The notes under the pieces: model-generated
Told to the model about the DNA's origin: nothing
The model's input: the letters and a program-made list of their open reading frames with translations, nothing else
The model's database searches: none
Position numbers and translations under genes: made by a program
NCBI GenBank assembly: GCA_040880365.1
Contig: JBBDIO010000220.1
Coordinates: 1 to 15,030, forward strand
Length of the DNA: 15,030 nucleotides
Source of the DNA: JBBDIO01 sp040880365
GTDB lineage: Bacteria > Chloroflexota > Anaerolineae > Caldilineales > Caldilineaceae
Direction: 5' to 3'
Part shown: one piece after another, positions 5,998-14,961 of the stretch
Layout of the letters: each line of letters begins with the position of its first letter
Numbering within the stretch: the first letter of the stretch is position 1

Positions 5998-6154
5998 AAA
6001 CCGGCAGAATAGTCTCGGAACTTGCAATACAGCGGCTAACGCAAAAGTTTGGGGGCGGGTGGGCAGATTGTATCAACTTGTCCACTTGTCTAACATAGAG
6101 GAATTGTGCGCGCGGGGCAAGGGCCAATTGCCGGTTGATGAGGCGAGACAATTT

Positions 6155-6190
6155 GTGATTGCACCTGTGATTGCACCTGTGATTGATTGC
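6155..6190. repeat. 12-bp tandem repeat in the antitoxin-polyferredoxin intergenic region
   Basis: GTGATTGCACCT is present at 6155-6166 and 6167-6178, followed by a diverged third unit, GTGATTGATTGCACC. It lies 36 bp after the stop side of the polyferredoxin gene. No hairpin with a T or A tract was evident here, so its role is unknown. Confidence 0.75.
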
Positions 6191-6225
6191 ACCGTCCAGG
6201 GCACTTCTGGAAACCTACGCCCAGC

Positions 6226-7662
6226 CTAGCCCAGCAAACTGCCCCGCATTTCCATAGGCTGGAGGAATATCCACGCGGCCAGGATTGTTAGCACGCTGAG
6301 GATGAGCAACCAGGGCAGGGCTTGTTGCAGGGCACGGGCGCGTATGGGGGTGGCGGCGCAGGCCGCTCGCCAGACCACGGCGCCACTCATGCCCAGCCCC
6401 ACGGCCAGAATCACCATTTGCAGCGTCTGGATCGCGTCCAGGGGTGGAATCCACGCCGCGCCCAGCCGCCACTCGGGCATCCCCAGCAAGGGAAAGCCCG
6501 CCACATTGACCCAGAAATTTTGCAGGGCGGGAATGATGGTGAGGGGTGCAATAAGCAGGTGAAACAGGTAGTGCGCCGTCCACACGGCCAGCCCCACCGG
6601 CACAAACGCATAGGCATAGCGCAACAGCAGTCCGCGCACAGTCTGGCGTGCGCCGCTTTGCCGGTTGATCCAGGCTGCGCCCAGGCCCAGCCCCAGCGGC
6701 AAGACGACAATGCCTGTTCCAAAGACCAATGTCAGAATTAGCGTCTCCTGTGCAGTGCCCAGGCTTTGTGCCAGGCGCGCGGCGGCAGTATAGAAAGGCG
6801 GTGTCATGGCAAACGCGTTGACCAGCCCGGCAAAGGCGGTCACGATTGCCAGCAGCCCCAGATCCAGGCGGCGCGGCCAGGTGCGGCGAAACAGCTCATC
6901 GCCGGGCGGACGCACCGCCAGGGCTACGTTGTCGTGGGGACAGGCCTTGGCACAATCCAGACACAGGGTACAGTTGAGGTTGCTTTGCAGCGTGGGCACA
7001 TAGAGTTCCAACTGACAGCCTTGCTGGACCAGGTTGCCCGCGCTATCGTGTCGCCCGTTGATGCAATCTTTGCCCACACAGTCGCGACAGGTCTGCAAGT
7101 TGCGGCTGGTGATCTGGAGCGGGCTGGCGGTGCTATAGAGGAAATTGAAGGTCCCCAGGGGACAGACATAGAGACAGAAGCTGTCGCGGGTGAAAAGCAT
7201 TTCCAGCACAAAGGCCGCGCCGAAATAGGCCACAATGACCCATGCGGTTAACCACGGGCTGGCCCACAGATCCAGCCATTCGTAGACAAAGAGAATCCCC
7301 AGCAACATGCCAATTGCCAGCCATTTGTTGCGCAGGGCTTTGGGCCAGCGGCGGGTCGGACGCCCGATCCAGCGGGCGAGTTTGCGCGGTAGAATAAACG
7401 GGCAGCCCGCGCAGAAGAGGTTGCCGGCCAGCAAGAGCGCCACCACAATCAACCCGCGATAGTGGACCCACGCGCCCACGGTCGCGCTATTGCGCGCGGC
7501 CAGCTGGCTGCCCAACAGCCCATCCAGCAGCATGATAGCTGCCAGGGCAAAGAGCACGATCTGAAACGCGGTGCGGCTGTGTTTCCACAGCAGAAAATCG
7601 CTCACCAGTGGGATACGCAGAATATCCCACTGGTGGCGAAATCGTCGAATGCTGCTTTGCAT
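6226..7662 (-). CDS. Membrane polyferredoxin, 4Fe-4S (NapH/CcoG/FesM-like)
   Basis: The 478-residue product is a polytopic membrane protein carrying iron-sulfur motifs, of the COG0348 type that passes electrons between quinols and soluble carriers. It has hydrophobic helices near 33-50, 70-85, 115-131 and 138-156, the paired-cysteine motifs CAGCPF (C84, C87) and CLYVCPLG (C163, C167), then a ferredoxin-like section: C192, C195, C200 and C216, followed by the classic CTLCLDCAKACP (C231, C234, C237, C241). Five or so more helices follow, and H364 and H368 in a membrane segment are possible haem or quinone ligands. The ATG at 7662 is chosen because AAGG lies 8 nt upstream; a GTG at 7668 is too close to it. 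The partner enzyme is not in the window, so the pathway (anaerobic respiration, cytochrome oxidase assembly or cyclic electron flow) cannot be assigned. Confidence 0.82.
   Translation of the reverse strand: MQSSIRRFRHQWDILRIPLVSDFLLWKHSRTAFQIVLFALAAIMLLDGLLGSQLAARNSATVGAWVHYRGLIVVALLLAGNLFCAGCPFILPRKLARWIGRPTRRWPKALRNKWLAIGMLLGILFVYEWLDLWASPWLTAWVIVAYFGAAFVLEMLFTRDSFCLYVCPLGTFNFLYSTASPLQITSRNLQTCRDCVGKDCINGRHDSAGNLVQQGCQLELYVPTLQSNLNCTLCLDCAKACPHDNVALAVRPPGDELFRRTWPRRLDLGLLAIVTAFAGLVNAFAMTPPFYTAAARLAQSLGTAQETLILTLVFGTGIVVLPLGLGLGAAWINRQSGARQTVRGLLLRYAYAFVPVGLAVWTAHYLFHLLIAPLTIIPALQNFWVNVAGFPLLGMPEWRLGAAWIPPLDAIQTLQMVILAVGLGMSGAVVWRAACAATPIRARALQQALPWLLILSVLTILAAWIFLQPMEMRGSLLG
7603..7635. repeat. 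Perfect 13-bp inverted repeat inside the 5' end of the polyferredoxin gene
   Basis: CACCAGTGGGATA (7603-7615) and TATCCCACTGGTG (7623-7635) are exact reverse complements separated by 7 bp. The repeat encodes HQWDILRIPLV near the N-terminus, starting about 27 nt after the start codon. In the mRNA it would form a stable stem-loop close to the ribosome initiation region. Confidence 0.85.
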
Positions 7663-7776
7663 CGTCACTGCCTTTACACAACACTATCCCATTCCGTACT
7701 TACCAGTTAGCGACTTCCGGCAAGCGCCTGTTGATATACCCCTGCCGGGAGATACCTGCCGCACCTGATATTGTAC

Positions 7777-10700
7777 TCAACGCGCCAGAATTGGCAGATA
7801 TATAGAAGAGGACGTTGCTTCTGTGGTGCAGGTTACGCCCACGTTGTCGATGTCTTCGTCTGCCAGTGTGCCGTTGCTGTTGGTCAAAGTACAGGTCTGG
7901 CCCGCAGGCTGGGCTTGCACGGTGATGGTGTAGCTGGTGCCGTTGGGCAAGGGAGTTGGGAACTGGAAAGTGCCGGTGTTTTCGACGGGCAATTCGATGC
8001 CGTTGAGGAGCAGGACTAGCCCCGTCCCTGCCAGCCCGCTGACGGTGCCGCCCACGTTGTAGCTTTCCGTTTCATCGGGCGTGACACAGGTGACGCTGAC
8101 GTTGCTCACGTCTGCCCCCGCCAACGTGCCGCTGCCGTTGGCGACGGTACAGGTCTGGGCAGGGCTGCCGGGTTGGGTGGCGACCGTGACGGCATAGGCG
8201 GATTCATCGGGCAGGGAGGTGGCGAACTGGAATGCGCCGTTGGCGTTGACGGTGAGGTCATCGCCGCCGTTGTNNNNNNNNNNNNNNNNNNNNNNNNNNN
8301 NNNNNNNNNNNNNNNNNNNNNNNNNNNNNNNNNNNNNNNNNNNNNNNNNNNNNNNNNNNNNNNNNNNNNNNNNGGCTGCCGGGTTGGGTGGCGACCGTGA
8401 CGGCATAGGCGGATTCATCGGGCAGGGACGTTGCGAACTGGAATGCGCCGTTGGCGTTGACAGCGAGGTCATCGCCGCCATTGTTGCGCAATACCAGCCC
8501 ACTGCCTTCCAGTCCGCTGATCGTGCCGCCAATGCTGAACGTTTCGTTGACACAGTCAATGTTCACATCGGTCACGTCGCCGCTTGCGCCCACATCTCCG
8601 CTGCCATTGGATACGGTGCAGATCTGGGATGGCGTGGTCGGTGATGTCAGGACAGTGACCGCGTAGGGGCCTTCTGTCTGGGGCGTGGCGAACTGAAATG
8701 CGCCGTTGGCGCTGATGGCTAGATCGTCGCCGCCGTTGTTCTGCACGACCAGCCCATCGCCGGACAATCCGCTCACGGTGCCGCCAATGCTATAGGTATA
8801 GGTGGGGCAGTCTAATACTGGCGAAGTCAGGAAGTCGGCGAAATCGACCTCCGTCCCGACCGAATCGCCATTGCCCGGCCCTTGCTCCGATGGGCCGCTG
8901 GCTGCACCCCACCAATTTTCGCGCATACTGAGGGTCTCTGTCGGATCGTCGGAATAGACGGCGGTGTCGTCGTTGAAGACGATGCAACTGTCGCGGACGG
9001 TTACACTGCCGTCGCCGGGGGTGCCGTCAAAGACACCCAGATAAAAGATCGCGCCGCCGGTGCCGCTTGCAACGTGGTTATCGATGATGCGGACCGTGTC
9101 GAGCAGTGCATGGCTGATGGCGATGTATAGCCCGCCTCCGTCTAATTGGGCGGTATTGCCTTCGATACGCGACGTTGCGGTGACAGTGAGCAACCCGCCG
9201 GCACCGATATTGAAGATGCCGCCACCATTCGACTGTGCCGTATTGGACAGAATGTATGAATTGGCGATGGATAGCAGGCCGCTATTGGCAATGCCGCCGC
9301 CACCCAAAGTCTCTGTTATCGCGGCGCTATTGGCGATGACACTGGAGTCGGTGAGCGTTAACTGTCCGGTGGTGACCATGCCGCCGCCAACCTGGGCCAA
9401 GTTGGAGAAGATTTGGGTAGAAGTGATGGTTGCCGTACCGTTTTGATTGTAAAGCCCGCCCCCTTCATTGGCAGAGGTATTTGCATTGACGTAGCTGTCG
9501 TCGAGCGTGATTTGCCCGTTGATGTTATACAGTCCGCCGCCGTGGGATGTGGCGGCAGTGTTGAGCAGAATGTAACTATCGGTGACCGTGATCTGCCCGC
9601 TGTTGTTGTGAATACCGCCGCCCCTGGTGCTGGCGGTATTGGAGAGGATGGAAGATTGGTCGATTGTGATTTGTCCACCCGCGTTGTAGAGGCCGCCACC
9701 TGCATTGCTGCTGTTCGCCGTGAAGCGAACGTCCTCTAGTAGCATCTGGCCGCCATCATTTAAGATGCCCCCGCCGGTGGATGTGGCTAAGTTGGTGGCG
9801 GTGTTGGAGTAGACATCGACACTGCTCAACGTCACCTGACCGTTCACATTGGCGAGTCCGCCACCATGCCCGTCGTTTAGATTGGCCGTATTGTTCTGAA
9901 TGCGGCTGGCCGCGGTCATGGTGATATGTGCGGTCGGGCCTTCACTGTAAATCCCGCCGCCGGCGTGGGTGGTGGAGGTATTGGAGAGGACATGCGTGCT
10001 TGTCATTGTCATCTGCCCATCGGCGTTGAAAATGCCACCTCCTTCCACATTCGACGTGTTGAGGGCGATCTCGGTGTTGCTAATCGTGACCACACCATCT
10101 GTGTTAGAAATACCGCCCCCTTCGTCGCCGGCGCTATTGTCATGGATCTGGCTATCGTTCAGGGTAAGAAACGCGCTAAAGCCCATATTATAGACGCCGC
10201 CGCCGCCGGATGAGGCGGAATTGGTAAGAATATCGCTGTTGGACAGCGTGACCTGCCCATCCTGGTTAAATAGCCCGCCGCCTTCCTCGTTCGAGGTATT
10301 GAAGATGATGTGGGTGTTAGTGAGCGTGGCTTGGGCATCGAGGTTATAAAGCCCGCCGCCTTCTTGGGCGTGATTGGTGGAAATTTCGGTATTATTGCCG
10401 GTTATCAAACCGATAAAATTGTAGAGGCCGCCCCCAGCACCGCCCGCGTTGTTGGAGAATATCCGGCTGTTTTCCAGGGCGACCTGTCCAGCACCGTTGT
10501 AGATGCCGCCGCCAGATGAGGCCGAATTGGTAAGAATATGGCTATCGGTCAGCGAGACCTGCCCATCCTGGTTAAATAGCCCGCCCCCCTCCTCGTTCGA
10601 GGTATTGAAGATGATGTGGGTGTTGGTGAGCGTGGCTTGGGCATCGAGGTTATAAAGCCCGCCGCCCTCTTGGGCGTGATTGGCGGAAATCTCGGTATTA

Positions 10701-12064
10701 TTGCCGGTTATCAGTCCGATAAAATTGGAGAGGCCGCCCCCGGCACCGCCCGAGATGTTGGAGTAGATCCGGCTGTTTTCCAGCGCGACCTGTCCAGCAC
10801 CGTTGTAGATGCCGCCGCCCTCATCGGTGGAAATATTGGCGTAGATGTCGGTATCAACGATCGTGGCCTCGGCGGCGAGATTGTGAATACCGCCGCCTGT
10901 ACCGCCCGCGCGGTTGTCTTCGATCAGGCTATGGGTAATCGTGATGACGCCATCGCGGTCGTTCGCAATGCCGCCGCCGTCGGCTATGGCCGTGTTGGTG
11001 TAGACATAAGCATCGTGGAGCGTGAGCGGTCCGCCTCTATTGTAGAGGCCACCTCCTTCATCTCCGGCGGTATTGGAGATGATCTGCGTTCCGGTGAGCG
11101 TGACCTGGCCTTCGATATTGTGGAGGCCGCCGCCTTGATCTCCGGCAGTATTGGAGAGTATATGCGTCCCGCTAAGCGTGACCTGCCCGTAGCCGTTATA
11201 GATGCCGCCGCCATCATTTTGTGCGCTGTTGCCCTCAATCCGGCTTGCCCCCGTCACCAGAAGGAGCGAATTTGGGCCGAAGCTATGAATACCGCCGCCC
11301 AGAGAATTTCCGTCCGTTGTGGTGTTGGAAAGAACGTCACTGTCGGTCAGTGTAGTCTGGCCGTCCAGGTTGTAGATACCACCACCCACAAAGTCGGCGG
11401 AATTGGAGATGATCTGCGTATTGGTGAGTGTGTTCAGACCGAATATGCTATAGAGGCCGCCACCGTCCGATTGGGACACATTGTCGGTGATCAGGACTTG
11501 CTCTAATAGTACATGGCCCTCCTGGTTATAAATTCCTCCCCCCCCAAAGTTAAGGACATTGCCGCCAGTGATCTGCAGGTCTCTCATATAAACGGTGACA
11601 TTGGCGTGAACGTGGAAGACGCGATCCAGCCCATCGGCGTCGATGACGGTGTTGTTGACACCATCCCCCTGCAGCGTCATATCGGCCCAAATGTCCAAAT
11701 CGCCGGTTATATTCCCGTCTTCGGCGGCCCCGGCAAGGGTCAGGACATACTCGTCGGCGGGGATATCTATGGTATAGGTGTTGCCCGGATCGTTATTGGC
11801 GCGCTCGATGGCTCCGCGCAGGCTGCAATCTCCCGGCGTGCCGTCGTCACACGTATCCAGCGTAAAATCGTCTACGGCCGTATCAACCTCGATGGTGATC
11901 TGCGCCTGGGCGGCAAGCGGCAGACCCAGGCAAAGTATGATTGCCAGGCCCAGCGCAACGAATAGGGAAGTTCTGCGGATATACCATTGCCCAGGCGCGC
12001 GGCGGTCCCCTGGCGCGCGGTGGGGGCAGATGGTCGCTTGGGGCTTGGTGGCAGCGTAGTGCAT
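7777..12064 (-). CDS. Giant secreted CSLREA / beta-helix surface protein with C-terminal Ig-like repeats (interrupted by a scaffold gap)
   Basis: At least about 1,395 residues are visible. Residues 31-54 are a signal peptide (two Arg, a hydrophobic core, cleavage after AAQA). CDDGTPGDCSLRGAIERAN (72-90) is a CSLREA domain, known to precede repeats in large exported proteins. Residues about 130-1060 hold roughly 31 right-handed parallel beta-helix coils of 25-26 residues, each marked GGG(I/L)(Y/H/F)N, as in polymorphic membrane proteins. Then come Ig-like repeats (YSIGGTVSGLSG, NGGDDLAVNANGAFQFA, CTVANGSG), and the end is SSSIYLPILAR. Such proteins usually mediate adhesion; that is inference. 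The start is the ATG at 12064, with GAGGAG 6 nt upstream (12076-12071). The N run at 8274-8373 puts the two parts in different frames, but repeat homology on both sides shows one gene. The stop is the TGA at 7779-7777. Confidence 0.85.
8163..8217. repeat. 55-bp segment repeated at 8374-8428
   Basis: The 55 bases 8163-8217 are identical to 8374-8428, the first bases after the gap. The sequences part immediately afterward (GGTGGCG here, CGTTGCG there). This is a shared 55-mer node between two Ig-like repeat units and marks where the assembly became ambiguous. Confidence 0.88.
8274..8373. other. Scaffold gap of exactly 100 N inside the surface-protein gene
   Basis: The length is a placeholder. 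In protein terms the sequence before the gap (gene direction) stops at VTVATQPGS and after it resumes at NNGGDD of a later unit, so at least about 55 codons of one Ig-like unit are missing, and more units may be. The frame change across the gap is therefore not a mutation. Confidence 0.97.
10209..10820 (-). repeat. 306-bp tandem duplication (four beta-helix coils)
   Basis: Bases 10209-10514 and 10515-10820 align without gaps, and by eye I count about 22 differences in 306 bases. The unit equals 102 codons, or four coils (26+25+26+25), and keeps the frame. Most differences are single substitutions, many silent. It is the most recent expansion within an array whose basic period is about 78 bp. 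Confidence 0.88.
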
Positions 12065-12511
12065 GGGGTTCTCCTCATGGCCGTAGTAGAGTAATGGAAA
12101 TGGCCGGAATAGGGTCATGCGTAGACAGGACCCGCGGATTTTGAGTGATTGATGACGTGGGTGATGGGTAACGCTGGAGCCGTGCGCCTGAGGAAAATCC
12201 CGCAACAGGTTAGAGACATTCAGCCTTCAGGGTGGGTTTGGGACCCTCTTAATGGTTAATGGGGCACAACAATATCTATAGATAACGGGTAATTTTTATC
12301 GGTATTTTGTGGGGCACACTATAGCATACCTGGTGCAGGGGCGAAATTTGCCGGCGCGGGGTATCTGGGGGCCAAAATTTCAGATTTTGGCATGCGCAAA
12401 CAAAGTTCTAACACAACGTTGGCGCACATCTTGCAAAAAACGCCTATTTTTAAGTAGATTGAATTGATAAGAAATTTGCCAGCCTCTGTCGATTCGGTTA
12501 TGCTACCCACA
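12065..12511. other. Divergent intergenic region between the surface protein and groES
   Basis: This AT-rich region should hold the surface-protein promoter, which I could not place with confidence. It contains a perfect 12-bp palindrome TATCTATAGATA (12273-12284), a hairpin GCCAAAAT-TTCAG-ATTTTGGC (12371-12391), and two copies of TGGGGCACA exactly 50 bp apart (12260-12268, 12310-12318). Short open frames here lack ribosome sites and homology. Confidence 0.5.
12476..12504 (+). promoter_or_regulatory. SigA promoter of groES-groEL
   Basis: TTGCCA (12476-12481) and TATGCT (12499-12504) are separated by exactly 17 bp. Transcription would start near 12511, at the edge of the CIRCE element, so a bound HrcA repressor would block initiation. 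This matches the usual layout of heat-shock operons under HrcA. Confidence 0.82.
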
Positions 12512-12538
12512 TTAGCACTCACAAGCATAGAGTGCTAA
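12512..12538 (+). promoter_or_regulatory. CIRCE element (HrcA operator)
   Basis: TTAGCACTC (12512-12520), a 9-bp spacer and GAGTGCTAA (12530-12538) match the CIRCE consensus perfectly. HrcA binds this inverted repeat and represses chaperonin genes until heat stress titrates GroEL away from HrcA. It lies just downstream of the -10 box and 68 bp before groES. The hrcA gene is not in this window. Confidence 0.97.
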
Positions 12539-12606
12539 TACAATTTCTCAAGTATATGCGCAATAGTCTGAAACATTCGAACTTTTCAGATGAAGGAGGA
12601 TTACCT

Positions 12607-12909
12607 ATGAATCTGAAGCCACTCGGAGATCGCGTGGTCATCAAGCCCGCCGAGCAGGACGAACAAACCACTTCCGGGATTTTCTTGCCAGAAACGGCCA
12701 AGGAAAAACCCCAGCAGGGTAAAATCGTGGCTGCCGGCCCCGGCGGTCGCAAAGAAACCGGTGAACGCATTGCCCTGGAAGTTAAGGTCGATGACACCGT
12801 GCTCTATGCCAAGTATGCGGGTACGAGCATCAAGTTGGAAGGTCAGGAATATCTCATCCTCAAGGAAAGCGATATTCTGGCGATTGTGGATACGAACGGC
12901 AAGAAATAA
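12607..12909 (+). CDS. groES: Co-chaperonin GroES (Hsp10)
   Basis: GroES forms the heptameric lid on the GroEL folding chamber. The 100-residue product has the family N-terminus MNLKPLGDRVVIKP, the mobile loop around residues 17-34 (TTSGIFLPETAKEKPQQG) that docks on GroEL, GKIVAAGPG, and the C-terminal YLILKESDILAIV. AAGGAGG at 12593-12599 lies 7 nt before the ATG at 12607. Its length is normal. It is transcribed from the CIRCE-controlled promoter and followed by groEL after 262 bp, wider than in most groESL operons. Confidence 0.98.
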   Translation: MNLKPLGDRVVIKPAEQDEQTTSGIFLPETAKEKPQQGKIVAAGPGGRKETGERIALEVKVDDTVLYAKYAGTSIKLEGQEYLILKESDILAIVDTNGKK

Positions 12910-13171
12910 GGCCGGGGCGTCCTGCACTGCGCCAGCGTGCGCAGCGGACAACGCGAGCCGCGTAGAAAATACGCCGTTATCCATTTTTAGCAGTCAGCAG
13001 TCAACACCTGGTTTTAGTAATTCGCTATGCAGTCGATACGCAGTGTAGTCAATACTCAGTCTTGAAAACACAGTCGCGCAGTTGCCAATTGGCGCGATGT
13101 TGTAATCGGTACTCAGTAGCAGATGCACAGTGTTAGATTTCACAGTGTAAGATTTCGAGGAGAAAACAAAT
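12910..13171 (+). other. CAGT-rich spacer between groES and groEL
   Basis: This 262-bp spacer contains many CAGT tetramers, a hairpin CTGCGC-CAGCGT-GCGCAG (12927-12944), a perfect palindrome GCCAATTGGC (13084-13093), and a near-perfect 15-bp tandem repeat CACAGTGT(T/A)AGATTT at 13126-13140 and 13141-13155 just before the groEL ribosome site. I see no second CIRCE, no convincing promoter and no T-tract terminator. Confidence 0.6.
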
Positions 13172-14812
<1,641 letters not shown>

Positions 14813-14846
14813 GCTGTGCCCCAAGGCTCAGCCTGGTAGGAAACAG

Positions 14847-14881
14847 ACGGGGGTGGCTCATAGGGGCCGCCCCCGTTTTTT
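14847..14881 (+). terminator. Rho-independent terminator of groESL
   Basis: ACGGGGGTGGC (14847-14857) pairs with GCCGCCCCCGT (14866-14876), an 11-bp stem with one G-U pair and an 8-nt loop, followed by a T run to 14881. It lies 35 bp after the groEL stop. Confidence 0.9.
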
Positions 14882-14893
14882 GTAGATCTGGCA

Positions 14894-14928
14894 GGGCGAG
14901 AAGATGTCACGACTCGCCCATTTTTATT
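14894..14928 (+). terminator. Second, weaker terminator after groESL
   Basis: GGGCGAG (14894-14900) pairs with CTCGCCC (14913-14919) as a 7-bp stem with a 12-nt loop, followed by ATTTTTATTT. It would back up the first terminator and insulate the next gene. Confidence 0.6.
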
Positions 14929-14961
14929 TCAAAAATTGATTACTTCAAGGAGATGATGTTC

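Larger units (their letters stand above)
7830..8800 (-). repeat. Tandem Ig-like GGTVSGL repeats, partly collapsed at the gap
   Basis: Read on the minus strand, at least four units of about 80-90 residues share the order (Y/F)(S/N)(I/V)GG T(V/I)SGL, NNGGDD, NGAFQF, YAVTV, CTV(A/S)NGSG, V.C. The last unit is diverged (LLLNGIELPVEN, NGTSYTITV). Two units next to the gap are nearly identical in DNA, which explains the assembly break. The real number of units is unknown. Confidence 0.85.

Noticed and set aside
7777..8559. A separate minus-strand gene starting before the second gap
   Set aside because: The apparent start lies in an out-of-frame reading of the repeat units. The C-terminal repeats continue the same giant gene; the frame change comes from the arbitrary 100-N gap.
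8900..11600. Regular DNA repeats resembling a CRISPR array
   Set aside because: The repeats are about 78 bp apart, diverged, in frame and encode GGG(I/L)YN beta-helix coils. There are no constant 25-37-bp repeats with unique spacers and no cas genes.
12065..12205. Longer N-terminus for the surface protein
   Set aside because: The ATG at 12064 has a GAGGAG site 6 nt upstream and a signal peptide soon after; the extension has neither homology nor a ribosome site.
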